Below, one piece after another: positions 29,330 through 37,800 of a stretch of 48,899 bases of DNA; the first letter of the stretch is position 1; each line of letters opens with the position of its first letter. Origin of the DNA: Alteromonas antoniana (GTDB lineage Bacteria > Pseudomonadota > Gammaproteobacteria > Enterobacterales > Alteromonadaceae). Where the stretch lies: contig NZ_JAESDH010000031.1 of assembly GCF_019249295.1 (NCBI RefSeq), forward strand, positions 1 through 48,899, given 5' to 3'. The translations under genes and the position numbers were made by a program. The notes below the pieces were generated by a model. It was not told the DNA's origin, did no database searches, and saw only the letters and a program-made list of their open reading frames with translations.

Positions 29330-31108
29330 ATGACAAGCAATCTGGATCACGCGAAATGTCTGTCGCCACGTCGTAATACAACCGCTGCAGGCTCTGTGGA
29401 AGAACTGGTAAGCGAACAACTGGAACATTTCGGTATCAGCAGTGATTCTGAGTATGGTAAAGCACTGAGCAGCACCGCGACAAATTTATATCAGGCGCAG
29501 TCTGATGTAATGAGGCTGTGGGATATTACCAGCAACTCACTGAAATCATTAAATAAAGAAGACCGTCTGGCGTATTTCAATGCCAAGAAATTTCTGTCCT
29601 TTCAGATAGCTAAAATCTTAGATACGCTGCAAAACCCTTTCCGCGCGACGTATCAGAGCTTATCTGGCGGTAACGGCTCGCAGGGACATTACCCGCTGTT
29701 TGACAATGTCACTGCACTGTTTTCGGCCACGCCGGTGATCGTGCGCACGGCAACCTATGTGTATGCCTGTACTGAATGGGTCGACGATGCCTTCCAGGGC
29801 AAAGAGTTTACGCATCAGATTTATTCGCGGCTGCTCAACCCGACCAATATTTCACTGGCCAATGCCATTGTTGATATGGAAGCGGGCCCGTATTCGGCAG
29901 ATTACCTTGCCTGGAATTTTAACTCTGGCATGGCTGCGATTGATGGTCTGCTTTCCAACGTGCTGTCACATGGTGACGTGCTGATCGTAAGTCGTAATGT
30001 GTATGGCGGCGTGTATCAGTTACTGCACGATTATTTTGCCCGTGAAAATCGTATGAACATTCAGCTGGCCTGGTTTGATGGTTACACCAAAGAGGCGTTT
30101 GAGGCGTTCTATGAAGAAACCCGTCACACTTACGAAGACAAACTGAACAATGGTGCGAACCTGCATGTGTATCTGGAGTCGCCGTGCAATCCCCATGGCT
30201 ATGTACTGGATGTTCCGGGGATCTCAGAGGTCGCTCACGCTAATGATTCGCTGGTGATGCTCGATTCGACACTGGCAACACCGGTACTGCATCAGCCACT
30301 GCAGCACGTCAACAAAGCGGCAAGACCGGATTATATTGTTCACAGTTACACGAAAGACATTTGTGGCAGCGGCGCGACCACCGCCGGCGTTGTGATCGGG
30401 GAAAACTATCGCATGTTCCAGCCGAAAGGCGCCTGCATGAACGGTTACGACTGGTCAAAGACCCTGTTCTGGGATGTGTATTACATTAAAGGCGCGTTTC
30501 TCGATTCGGAAAAAGCGTTTGATGTATTAAACGGCATGAAAACACTGGAACAGCGTATCAAGAGCAAAGTCATTAATACGAAAGTGTTCACGGCATTTCT
30601 GAATGCCCATCCGCAGCTGCGTGTGAACAGTCACGCGGTGGTAACTCATGACAATGCCGGGTTGTGTGAAAAACAACACACGCATGGCTGGCCATGTGCG
30701 CTGTTTACCGTGGATATGGCGCCAGCAGAGCTGGAGCGGGAAGTCTTTGTGCGTTTCTTTGATGCGCTGGAGCCGGCATTCAGTCATCAGGTCAGCATCG
30801 GGCAGACCAATACCATTATTCTGTGCCCTGCACTCACCTCGCATTCTGAACTGAGTCCTGATGAGCAGAAAAAGGCCGGTATTGAACTCACAACCATGCG
30901 CATAGCCATGGGGACAGACAACGTGAAGCAACTTATCGCCCATTTCATGCTGGCTGCTCGCCACTTTATCGACCCACACGCTCCGGGTTTTTCGGCAAAG
31001 TTCATGTCGCCGGAAGACGTTGATAATCTTTATCAGCGGGTCAGTATGGAAGTGTGTGAACAGTACTATTCCAGCGTGCCGAAGACCGCTGAACTGCTTC
31101 AGGAATAG
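29330..31108 (+). CDS. Large Cys/Met-metabolism PLP enzyme (cystathionine gamma-synthase family)
   Basis: The 592-aa protein belongs to the trans-sulfuration PLP family, with QIYSRLLNPTNISL (165-178), the SGMAAID segment (199-205), YLESPCNPHG (281-290), the Asp-containing MLDSTLATP (310-318) and the PLP lysine K342 in HSYTKDICGSG. Normal family members are about 390-430 aa. This one has about 120 extra N-terminal residues (helical, with YFNAKKFLSFQIAKIL) and a longer C-terminus. The ATG at 29330 is preceded by GAGAGAACACC. It is divergent from the 2-hydroxyacid dehydrogenase and 57 bp upstream of an SRPBCC gene. The substrate is unknown: gamma-synthase, gamma-lyase and sulfhydrylase roles are all possible. 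Confidence 0.88.
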   Translation: MTSNLDHAKCLSPRRNTTAAGSVEELVSEQLEHFGISSDSEYGKALSSTATNLYQAQSDVMRLWDITSNSLKSLNKEDRLAYFNAKKFLSFQIAKILDTLQNPFRATYQSLSGGNGSQGHYPLFDNVTALFSATPVIVRTATYVYACTEWVDDAFQGKEFTHQIYSRLLNPTNISLANAIVDMEAGPYSADYLAWNFNSGMAAIDGLLSNVLSHGDVLIVSRNVYGGVYQLLHDYFARENRMNIQLAWFDGYTKEAFEAFYEETRHTYEDKLNNGANLHVYLESPCNPHGYVLDVPGISEVAHANDSLVMLDSTLATPVLHQPLQHVNKAARPDYIVHSYTKDICGSGATTAGVVIGENYRMFQPKGACMNGYDWSKTLFWDVYYIKGAFLDSEKAFDVLNGMKTLEQRIKSKVINTKVFTAFLNAHPQLRVNSHAVVTHDNAGLCEKQHTHGWPCALFTVDMAPAELEREVFVRFFDALEPAFSHQVSIGQTNTIILCPALTSHSELSPDEQKKAGIELTTMRIAMGTDNVKQLIAHFMLAARHFIDPHAPGFSAKFMSPEDVDNLYQRVSMEVCEQYYSSVPKTAELLQE

Positions 31109-31116
31109 CACAAAAC

Positions 31117-31164
31117 GCCGATACCCTGTAGACTCAGAATTCGCATTTTCTACCGGGTATCGGC
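31117..31164. promoter_or_regulatory. 10-bp inverted repeat ending at a start codon
   Basis: GCCGATACCC (31117-31126) and GGGTATCGGC (31155-31164) are perfect complements across 28 nt. The right arm ends directly before the ATG of the SRPBCC gene and covers its likely ribosome site. It could be a regulator dyad or an RNA hairpin that hides the ribosome site. There is no T-run for a terminator. Confidence 0.55.
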
Positions 31165-31602
31165 ATGTATCATTTCACCCTCAACGTCACATTCCACGCT
31201 TCACCGACGCATATTTTCGACGCTTTTCACAAACCTGAACTGTTAATTCAGTGGTTTGCACCGGGAAACGTGCAGGTCTCGCAAATCATGTCGAACTTTA
31301 CCGAGGGCGGCCGTTACCGCATTCAGATGACAGAGCCAACCGGTCAGCAATACACACTCACCGGTGAATACACACGCATTCTGGCCAATGAAAAGCTGGT
31401 GATGTCCTGGGCATGGGAAGACAACGACGAAGAATCGATCATCACCACGGTAGATATCGAGTTTGAATCGAAGGACGATAACACCACACAGCTTACGCTG
31501 GTGCATTCAGGGTTTGTGAATGAGCAGGAACGCGACCAGCACCAGCAGGGCTGGATGGCGTGTTTTGAAAAGCTGGCGGGCATTCAGCAGTCACTGGAGT
31601 AA
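31165..31602 (+). CDS. SRPBCC / AHSA1-family protein
   Basis: The 145-aa protein shows the AHSA1-type START-like fold: the N-terminal strand and helix with ASPTHIFDAFHKPELLIQWFAP, then TEGGRYRIQM, the beta-rich center with SWAWEDNDEES, TQLTLVHSGF, and the C-terminal helix GWMACFEKLAGI. These small cytoplasmic proteins bind hydrophobic ligands; individual functions are mostly unknown. The start has only a weak ribosome site, lying inside an inverted repeat. It follows the large PLP enzyme gene by 57 bp and may be co-transcribed. Confidence 0.85.
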   Translation: MYHFTLNVTFHASPTHIFDAFHKPELLIQWFAPGNVQVSQIMSNFTEGGRYRIQMTEPTGQQYTLTGEYTRILANEKLVMSWAWEDNDEESIITTVDIEFESKDDNTTQLTLVHSGFVNEQERDQHQQGWMACFEKLAGIQQSLE

Positions 31603-31793
31603 AAAGTTGCGAGACCGTTTGTTGCGCTCAGTATGCCACGTCAGAGGCATTTGCAGGGCAGGGGACGTACCGGTGTTCAATAGCTCTGGCGCTAAGACAT
31701 ATGCGCTGACAGGTGGTTTCACTGTCAGGCGGTAACCGCCATCCCTCATGAAACGGACCTTGATCCATAACAACCGCTTGTTACTATCCACAC

Positions 31794-31856
31794 GATGCAC
31801 AGAGGACGACCTTGCTGCATCATTCTTACACTCTTGGGGACGACCCCAATATGGAG
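31794..31856 (+). promoter_or_regulatory. Guanidine-II (mini-ykkC) riboswitch
   Basis: Two stem-loops with the class-defining ACGA tetraloop are present. Hairpin 1 is AGG-ACGA-CCT (31803-31812) with an outer stem GATGCA/TGCATC (31794-31799, 31816-31821). Hairpin 2 is TTGGGG-ACGA-CCCCAA (31834-31849). CTC before hairpin 2 can pair with the GAG of the ribosome site (31854-31856), suggesting translational control. It lies directly upstream of sugE/gdx, the usual target of this class. Confidence 0.92.
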
Positions 31857-31861
31857 CAGTC

Positions 31862-32182
31862 ATGAGCTGGTTGATACTTATTCTCGCGGGCTTATTTGAA
31901 GTCGTCTGGGCGGTAGGCCTTAAATTCACTGATGGATTCAGCAAGCCGCTACCTTCTGTGATCACACTCGCTGCGATGGGGGCAAGTTTTTACTTCCTGA
32001 GTCTGGCGATGAAAGCATTGCCATTGGGGGTTGCTTACTCAGTATGGGTTGGCGTAGGTATGGTTGGCGCGGTCATCGTGGGTATCATGGCGTTTAACGA
32101 ATCTGTAAGTGTGTTAAAGCTGGTGAGTGTGTTGCTCATTATCAGCGGCATTATCGGACTGAAATTATCCAGCGTGCAGTAA
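31862..32182 (+). CDS. sugE: Guanidinium exporter, SMR family (Gdx/SugE)
   Basis: The 106-aa protein has four transmembrane helices and is a dual-topology SMR exporter that trades guanidinium for protons. The central acidic residue E13 is in LAGLFEVVWAVGLK, with GVAYSVWVGVGMVGAVIVG in helix 3 and SGIIGLKLSS at the end, all typical of Gdx rather than the polyspecific EmrE. The start at 31862 is used because GGAG lies 6 nt upstream and a guanidine riboswitch precedes it; the longer frame starts inside the riboswitch. After the stop come a repeat and a hairpin. Confidence 0.94.
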   Translation: MSWLILILAGLFEVVWAVGLKFTDGFSKPLPSVITLAAMGASFYFLSLAMKALPLGVAYSVWVGVGMVGAVIVGIMAFNESVSVLKLVSVLLIISGIIGLKLSSVQ

Positions 32183-32251
32183 TATCATTGTTTTTCTCTG
32201 AACTTAGCCTTTCTATTGAGGATAGACAGCGCGTTTACGTTATGCTCCTAC

Positions 32252-32279
32252 CGGAAAGCGGAAAGCGGAAAGCGGAAAG
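32252..32279. repeat. Four perfect tandem copies of CGGAAAG
   Basis: Four adjacent 7-bp units (CGGAAAG) lie in the short gap between sugE and the convergent reductase gene. An 8-bp hairpin (32300-32307 with 32318-32325) follows, which may be a shared 3'-end structure but lacks a T-run on either strand. Confidence 0.9.
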
Positions 32280-32352
32280 TTAAAGCGAAGCGTTGTTGAT
32301 GATGCCCACCAGAGGGCGGGCATCACTAAAACATAAGCGCAATAAAACGGTG

Positions 32353-33477
32353 TTACTCGCTTAGTTTTTCAAGCTCTGTCCTGTGGCTTTCCTCACGAAA
32401 CTCGTCATAATCTGAATACCCTTCAGCACCGCCACCGTACCATTGTGACGGGTCATCGAACGAATGCAGTTCCACGTTGTGTTCGTAGCGATAAGGTAAA
32501 TCCGGGTTAGTGATCCAGGGGCGGCCGAACGCTATCATATCCCCGTCGCCATCAGCGATACGCTTTTCAGCGGTCTCTTTGTCGTAACCACAGTTTCCGA
32601 TGAGCAGACCATCGAACAGGGCACGAAACTCTGCCAGCGTCATCGGTTCACCGAGTTCGTGAAAACCAAATGCCAGGCCATCCATCACATGCAGATAGCC
32701 TATCTTCAGCTTATTTAACTGCTGTGCGACATACGTGAAAGTATCGCGATAGCTATCATGCCCCATGTCATTGAATACCCCGTTCGGGGATAATCTTACG
32801 CCGACCTGAGCCGCAGGCCAGATCTCAAGCACCGCATCCATTACTTCAGACAGGAAACGATACCGGTTCTCCAGGCTGCCGCCGTATTCGTCATCTCGCT
32901 GGTTGCTGCGTGCATCCAGGAACTGGTTGATGAGATAGCCATTGGCTGCGTGTACTTCAATGCCGTCAAAACCAGCAGCTTTGGCGTTAATTGCTGCCTG
33001 CCTGAAATCCTCAACAGTGCGACGAATGTCATCATGGGTCATCGGCTGAGGTACTTCGTAATCTTTTTTGCCTTCAGGCGTGTGAATTTGATCGCCCTCC
33101 AGTTTTACTGCAGACGCTGACAGTGGTAACTCACCATTATGAAAGTCACTGTGCGACGCACGTCCGCAGTGCCAGAGTTGCAGGACCATCCGGCTGTCAG
33201 CAACATGAACGCGCTCCGTCACCGATTTCCAGCCGGCAACCATTTCCTCTGTCCAGATCCCTGGTGAATCCACCCAGCCCAGCGCTTCTTCTGATATTGA
33301 CGTCGCCTCTGAAATGATGAGCCCGCCGCCAGCGCGCTGAACATAATAGTCTCCCATGATCTTATTTGGGACGCGGTCAGAGCCTGCACGCCCACGTGTC
33401 ATTGGAGCAAGCACCATTCTGTTTTTTAATGTGAAATCAGCCCATTTAGCGGGCTGAAATAACGGAGAGTCCGACAT
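32353..33477 (-). CDS. Old Yellow Enzyme-family alkene reductase
   Basis: The 374-aa FMN enzyme uses NADPH to reduce activated C=C bonds (enones, N-ethylmaleimide, nitro esters). Motifs include LFQPAKWADFTLKNRMVLAPMTRGRA at the barrel start (longer match than shown positions 7-30), QLWHCGRASH and the substrate-binding H176, N179 and Y181 in EVHAANGYLINQFLDA. The active-site His-Asn pair fits the classical NemA/OYE group. The length is normal. It ends before a hairpin that is convergent with sugE. Its natural substrate is unknown. Confidence 0.9.
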   Translation of the reverse strand: MSDSPLFQPAKWADFTLKNRMVLAPMTRGRAGSDRVPNKIMGDYYVQRAGGGLIISEATSISEEALGWVDSPGIWTEEMVAGWKSVTERVHVADSRMVLQLWHCGRASHSDFHNGELPLSASAVKLEGDQIHTPEGKKDYEVPQPMTHDDIRRTVEDFRQAAINAKAAGFDGIEVHAANGYLINQFLDARSNQRDDEYGGSLENRYRFLSEVMDAVLEIWPAAQVGVRLSPNGVFNDMGHDSYRDTFTYVAQQLNKLKIGYLHVMDGLAFGFHELGEPMTLAEFRALFDGLLIGNCGYDKETAEKRIADGDGDMIAFGRPWITNPDLPYRYEHNVELHSFDDPSQWYGGGAEGYSDYDEFREESHRTELEKLSE

Positions 33478-33769
33478 ACATCGTTTCCTTATTCATTGTG
33501 CCGGGTTCGCCCGGCGATAGTATTTTGTTTCGCCTGGTATCCAACTGTCACTGACGACAGCTGCAGCGGGTTGCTTTGATGACAGGCGTATTCTTAACCT
33601 GATTCAGTACGACTGAGTGTGGCAATACCTTCGTCAGTTGCGTGAGAACAGGCAAATACCCGGCTGTCTGCCATGTTGCGATACCGGCATCGACAATGAA
33701 TACAGAAAAACGCCGACATTGGATTGCAACAGGCGTCGCATGCGGCAAATCAGTAACTCGTTAAACGTA
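33478..33769. other. Intergenic region between the reductase gene and anmK
   Basis: About 290 bp with no convincing gene. An open frame on the minus strand (33548-33748) has no ribosome site or family. The stretch should hold the reductase promoter (33480-33560) and the 3' end of anmK; no terminator is evident. Confidence 0.35.
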
Positions 33770-34900
33770 TTATGAAGCGGGGGTCAGTGTGCCTAGAACA
33801 GCCGGACGGCTTGCGCCAGTGACGGCAGGAACGTTGCCTGGAATTTTCTGTGTAAATGCATAGGCCAGCCACGCAAACGCCGCGCCTTCAACCCACTGCG
33901 GATGGATACCCACGGTTTTACTTGTTGATATCTGGCAATCAGGTAACGCCCGGGATAATGCGTCCATCAAGGTGTGATTAAACGCCCCGCCACCGCAGAC
34001 TATGATATCTCCTGAAGACGGCTGGCTACGAACAGCATCACTGATACTTGTTGCTGTCAGTGAAAGCAGCGAGGCCTGAACGTCCTGGGGCGCGATAACC
34101 AGAGGTGTTATGACATCGTGAAGCCAGGTAAGATTGAAGTACTCTCTGCCGGTGGATTTTGGGCCATTACGGTGAAAGTACGGGTCGTCCAGCATTCGCC
34201 TGAGTAAGCGGTTGTCAGGTGTTCCGCCCGCAGCCCACAGGCCCCCCTCATCGTACGGGTTACCTGTGTGTTGCCTGCACCAGGCGTCCATCAGAGTATT
34301 GCCCGGGCCGGTATCAAACCCGGTAACCCCTTGTGAGTTGTGCTTTGGGGCAAGTACACTGATATTGGCAATACCACCTATATTGACTACGGTTCGTGAT
34401 GCCTGCTCGCGGGCGAATACTGCCTGATGAAAGGCGGGCACCAGCGGCGCGCCTTCACCCCCCAGCGCAATATCTTTACGTCTGAAGTCAGAGATGACAT
34501 CGATACCGGTCAGAATCGCCAGGGTATTCGGATCGCCGATCTGCAGAGTAAAACCGAAGGTTGACGCAACGCGGTGTACGGCTACACCGCCAGGGTGGTG
34601 CCTGACCGTTTGGCCATGAGAACCCAGCGCGACGATATCGTCGGGCGCAAGATGATTTTTCTCAAGCAGTCGGTTGACGGCGCGGGCAAAGGTATCTGCA
34701 ACAGCGCGGTCGGCACTCCCCATTAAATTAATTTCTTCGCTACCGGGCGAGCACAGTGAGTGCAGAATAGTGAGCAGTGGCGTCGGATAAGGATAAGAAA
34801 CGCAGTCTATTGTTTGGACGCTATTCTCGGAAATGTCACAAAGGACGGCGTCAACGCCGTCCATGCTTGTTCCTGACATCAGCCCGATGAAGTAGGCCAC
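33770..34900 (-). CDS. anmK: 1,6-anhydro-N-acetylmuramic acid kinase AnmK
   Basis: AnmK opens and phosphorylates anhydro-MurNAc released from peptidoglycan, giving MurNAc-6-P for recycling. The 376-aa protein begins AYFIGLMSGTSMDGVDAVL (ATP-binding GTSMDG), and has ALGSHGQTVRHHP, NIGGIANISVL, GFDTGPGNTLMD and VCGGGAFNHTLMDAL. The length is normal. The start codon is GTG at 34900, and the stop of mepM lies 4 bp upstream, so the two genes are coupled. This links cleavage of the wall with recycling. Confidence 0.96.
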   Translation of the reverse strand: MAYFIGLMSGTSMDGVDAVLCDISENSVQTIDCVSYPYPTPLLTILHSLCSPGSEEINLMGSADRAVADTFARAVNRLLEKNHLAPDDIVALGSHGQTVRHHPGGVAVHRVASTFGFTLQIGDPNTLAILTGIDVISDFRRKDIALGGEGAPLVPAFHQAVFAREQASRTVVNIGGIANISVLAPKHNSQGVTGFDTGPGNTLMDAWCRQHTGNPYDEGGLWAAGGTPDNRLLRRMLDDPYFHRNGPKSTGREYFNLTWLHDVITPLVIAPQDVQASLLSLTATSISDAVRSQPSSGDIIVCGGGAFNHTLMDALSRALPDCQISTSKTVGIHPQWVEGAAFAWLAYAFTQKIPGNVPAVTGASRPAVLGTLTPAS

Positions 34901-34904
34901 GGGC

Positions 34905-36224
34905 TTACTTCATCGCTAGCATAATGCGCTTTGTGGTATCCAGCTGTGCAAGACGGTTTTCTGCAATTTGCATAAACTCTTCCCGCTCTTCGGATGCAAT
35001 CGGACGTGCTTTCGGTAACTCCACGGTACGTGGGTTGCGGTGAACACCATCAACCAAGAATTCATAATGAACATGCGGACCTGACGCCAGGCCCGTGCTG
35101 CCGAGATAGCCGATGGTCTGGCCCTGTTTTACCGTCTCACCGACTTTAACCGCACGCTTGGTAAAGTGAAGGTACTTCGTGGTGTACTTCTCGCCGTGCT
35201 GCACAAACACGTGGTGACCGTTGTACTTGTCGTAGCTGGACTTGACGACTTTACCGTCACCCGTTGCCATGACTGGTGTACCGACAGCCGCGACATAGTC
35301 GGTGCCACGGTGTGCTTTCCACCGTTTCTGTACCGGATGAAAGCGCGCTTTCGTGAAGTTTGAACTGACGTATTTGAAGTTTACCGGCGCTTTTAAGAAG
35401 CTTTTGCGCATGCTGCGGCCTTCAGGCGTGTAGTAGTTACCGTCAGTGTGCTGAATGGCCGCAAAACGCTCACCGCGATTCACAAATTCCGCGGCAACAA
35501 TATCACCATAACCGACAAACTCGCCATCGATGTAGTGCTCTTCATAAACGACATTAAACGTATCGCCACGGCGAATTTCCATCGCGAAATCAATATCCCA
35601 GCCGAAAATACCTGCCAGGTGCATGATTTGGTTATTGCTTAATCCGGCGTCAACGCCAGCATTCCAGAAACTGGAGTCAATTTCACCCTGGGCAAAGTTG
35701 TAGCGAACGTCGACATCTTTTTTCTCAAGATCGGCTATCAGTTTTTCGCCACTCTTGTCGGGTTGGATTAATAACGTCTCTGTGGCGGAAAGGCGATACT
35801 TGAGTTCACCGAAGCCACCCTGGGCTGATGGTCTCAGGAAGAGCTCGTCTCCAGGCAACAGGGTAACCAGCGTTTTCGCCAGTTCACCTGCCTGCGTGAC
35901 ATTGTAAACATCGCGAGCGCTCAGGCCGGCGCGTTTAAAAATTTTTGCCAGTGTATCGCCGCTGCGAACTTCATAGCGATCCCAATTACTGTCATCTTCC
36001 GTAAGTACAATGTCGGGGGAGTCGGTAATCGACAACTCAATAGGATAACGCACACCGGCGTCCAGCGTGAAAGCTTCCTGATGACGGCTGGCTTCCACCG
36101 GATCCGATGGCAGTAAAATTAATGCACCCAGAAACGCGGACGCGATCGCCAGACCGGTACGATGGGGCTTGGGTAAATGTTTGAGGTTTTTTACAACCGC
36201 AGAATTCTTCAAAATCATTCTCAT
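34905..36224 (-). CDS. mepM: Murein DD-endopeptidase MepM-like (M23 peptidase)
   Basis: This envelope enzyme cleaves peptidoglycan cross-links during growth. The 439-aa protein has an N-terminal membrane anchor (about 24-42), an OapA/LysM-like domain with VRSGDTLAKIFKRAG (about 87-101), a Csd3-like central domain, and a C-terminal LytM/M23 catalytic domain with zinc ligands H305 and D309 (HRGTDY) and H384/H386 (GPHVHYEF). The catalytic residues are intact. It is the first gene of mepM-anmK and divergent from tyrS, a conserved arrangement in gammaproteobacteria. Confidence 0.93.
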   Translation of the reverse strand: MRMILKNSAVVKNLKHLPKPHRTGLAIASAFLGALILLPSDPVEASRHQEAFTLDAGVRYPIELSITDSPDIVLTEDDSNWDRYEVRSGDTLAKIFKRAGLSARDVYNVTQAGELAKTLVTLLPGDELFLRPSAQGGFGELKYRLSATETLLIQPDKSGEKLIADLEKKDVDVRYNFAQGEIDSSFWNAGVDAGLSNNQIMHLAGIFGWDIDFAMEIRRGDTFNVVYEEHYIDGEFVGYGDIVAAEFVNRGERFAAIQHTDGNYYTPEGRSMRKSFLKAPVNFKYVSSNFTKARFHPVQKRWKAHRGTDYVAAVGTPVMATGDGKVVKSSYDKYNGHHVFVQHGEKYTTKYLHFTKRAVKVGETVKQGQTIGYLGSTGLASGPHVHYEFLVDGVHRNPRTVELPKARPIASEEREEFMQIAENRLAQLDTTKRIMLAMK

Positions 36225-36432
36225 ATAACTACCTAACCTGAGAATATCGCGTTCTACCGCGTCTTTCTACATGGATTGCTCAAAAAAGCAACATATTATC
36301 CATTCTTATTAGAAATGCGCTTTCCAACTGGAAATCCGCTTTTTGACAGTCAGGTCTTTCATTGGTTCATTCTGATGCGTAAAATGCCCGACCTGGAATT
36401 TAACGCGAACACGAATGAGTGCAGAATAAAAC

Positions 36433-37632
36433 ATGAGTGACTGGCAAACTGCTTTAGCTGAAATAAAACGGGGCACGGATGAAATCCTGCCTGAAGACGA
36501 GCTAATTGAAAAACTCAAATCAGGTAAACCTCTAACCGTAAAGGCCGGGTTTGACCCCACAGCGCCCGATCTTCACCTCGGTCACACTGTACTTATTAAT
36601 AAACTGCGGACATTCCAGCAGTTAGGCCACAATGTTGTTTTTCTGATTGGTGATTTCACCGGCCTTATTGGCGATCCTACAGGGAAAAATGTCACACGCA
36701 AGCCTTTAAGCAAAGATCAGGTATTGGAAAACGCTAAAACGTATCAGGAACAGGTGTTCAAAATACTTGATCCTGAAAAGACCGAAATCCGCTTTAATTC
36801 TGAGTGGATGGACAAGCTGGGTGCCGATGGCATGATCAAGCTGGCTGCCAGTCAGACTGTGGCCCGTATGCTGGAAAGAGACGACTTTAAAAAGCGCTAC
36901 ACTACCGGCCAGCCGATTGCTATTCATGAATTCCTGTACCCGCTGGTACAGGGCTGGGATTCTGTTGCGCTGGAATCCGACGTAGAGCTGGGCGGTACCG
37001 ACCAGCGTTTTAACCTGCTGATGGGTCGTGAACTGCAAAAAGAGCAGGGACAATCTCAGCAGGCTATTGTCATGGTGCCGTTGCTGGAAGGCCTGGACGG
37101 TGTTCAGAAGATGTCCAAATCACTGAACAATTATATTGGGATTACCGACACCCCTAACGAGATGTTCGGAAAGGTGATGTCGATTTCTGATGAGCTAATG
37201 TGGCGTTATTATGATTTGGTAAGCTTTCTGCCATTAGACGAGATTGCAGCATTGAAAGCGCGCGTTGAGGGTGGCGAAAACCCGCGTGATATTAAGATCC
37301 TGCTGGCAAAAGAAATTATCGCGCGCTTCCATGATGATGACGCGGCAGAAAAAGCCCATCAGGACTTTATTCAGCGCTTTCAGAAAAACGCCATTCCGGA
37401 TGACATGCCTGAACTGGACATCGAGCTTGGTGAGGAGGGGATCGCAATTGGTAACCTGTTAAAGCAGGCGTCCCTGGTGGCTTCAACCTCCGATGCCATG
37501 CGTATGATTAAGCAGGGCGCAGTGAAAATTGATGGCGAAAAAGTGGAAGATACCCGTTTGTTGCTTAACCAGGCCGGTGAGAATGTCTATCAGGTAGGTA
37601 AGCGGAAGTTTGCCCGTATTACCCTGAAGTAA
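36433..37632 (+). CDS. tyrS: Tyrosyl-tRNA synthetase
   Basis: The 399-aa class I synthetase charges tRNA-Tyr with tyrosine. The Rossmann-fold motif HLGH (48-51) in [14 protein letters not shown] and the KMSKS loop starting at K226 are present. A C-terminal S4 RNA-binding domain is seen near the end (about 335-395: [17 protein letters not shown]). The length suits the second bacterial TyrRS type with the TyrZ-like C-terminus. The promoter region includes a TTGACA at 36343-36348 without a clear -10 at normal spacing. A strong terminator follows. Confidence 0.96.
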   Translation: MSDWQTALAEIKRGTDEILPEDELIEKLKSGKPLTVKAGFDPTAPDLHLGHTVLINKLRTFQQLGHNVVFLIGDFTGLIGDPTGKNVTRKPLSKDQVLENAKTYQEQVFKILDPEKTEIRFNSEWMDKLGADGMIKLAASQTVARMLERDDFKKRYTTGQPIAIHEFLYPLVQGWDSVALESDVELGGTDQRFNLLMGRELQKEQGQSQQAIVMVPLLEGLDGVQKMSKSLNNYIGITDTPNEMFGKVMSISDELMWRYYDLVSFLPLDEIAALKARVEGGENPRDIKILLAKEIIARFHDDDAAEKAHQDFIQRFQKNAIPDDMPELDIELGEEGIAIGNLLKQASLVASTSDAMRMIKQGAVKIDGEKVEDTRLLLNQAGENVYQVGKRKFARITLK

Positions 37633-37703
37633 ATGATAAAAGCTTTGCGGGCAGGCTGCGAGCCGCGTGGATTGCTTCCTGCAGAGCTACCCGTTTAAGA
37701 TAG

Positions 37704-37732
37704 AAAAAAGGCGCTTCGATAGCGCCTTTTTT
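37704..37732. terminator. Bidirectional terminator between tyrS and the FAD oxidoreductase
   Basis: A 12-bp perfect stem (37704-37715 with 37721-37732) with a 5-nt loop is flanked by A-run and T-run arms, so it can terminate tyrS on plus and the oxidoreductase on minus. Confidence 0.92.
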
Positions 37733-37800
37733 GATCGTGTTTATGATTAATTACGCAAGTGACCGGCAGCAGCTAACAGGCAACCTTTTTTCTGTCAGTC

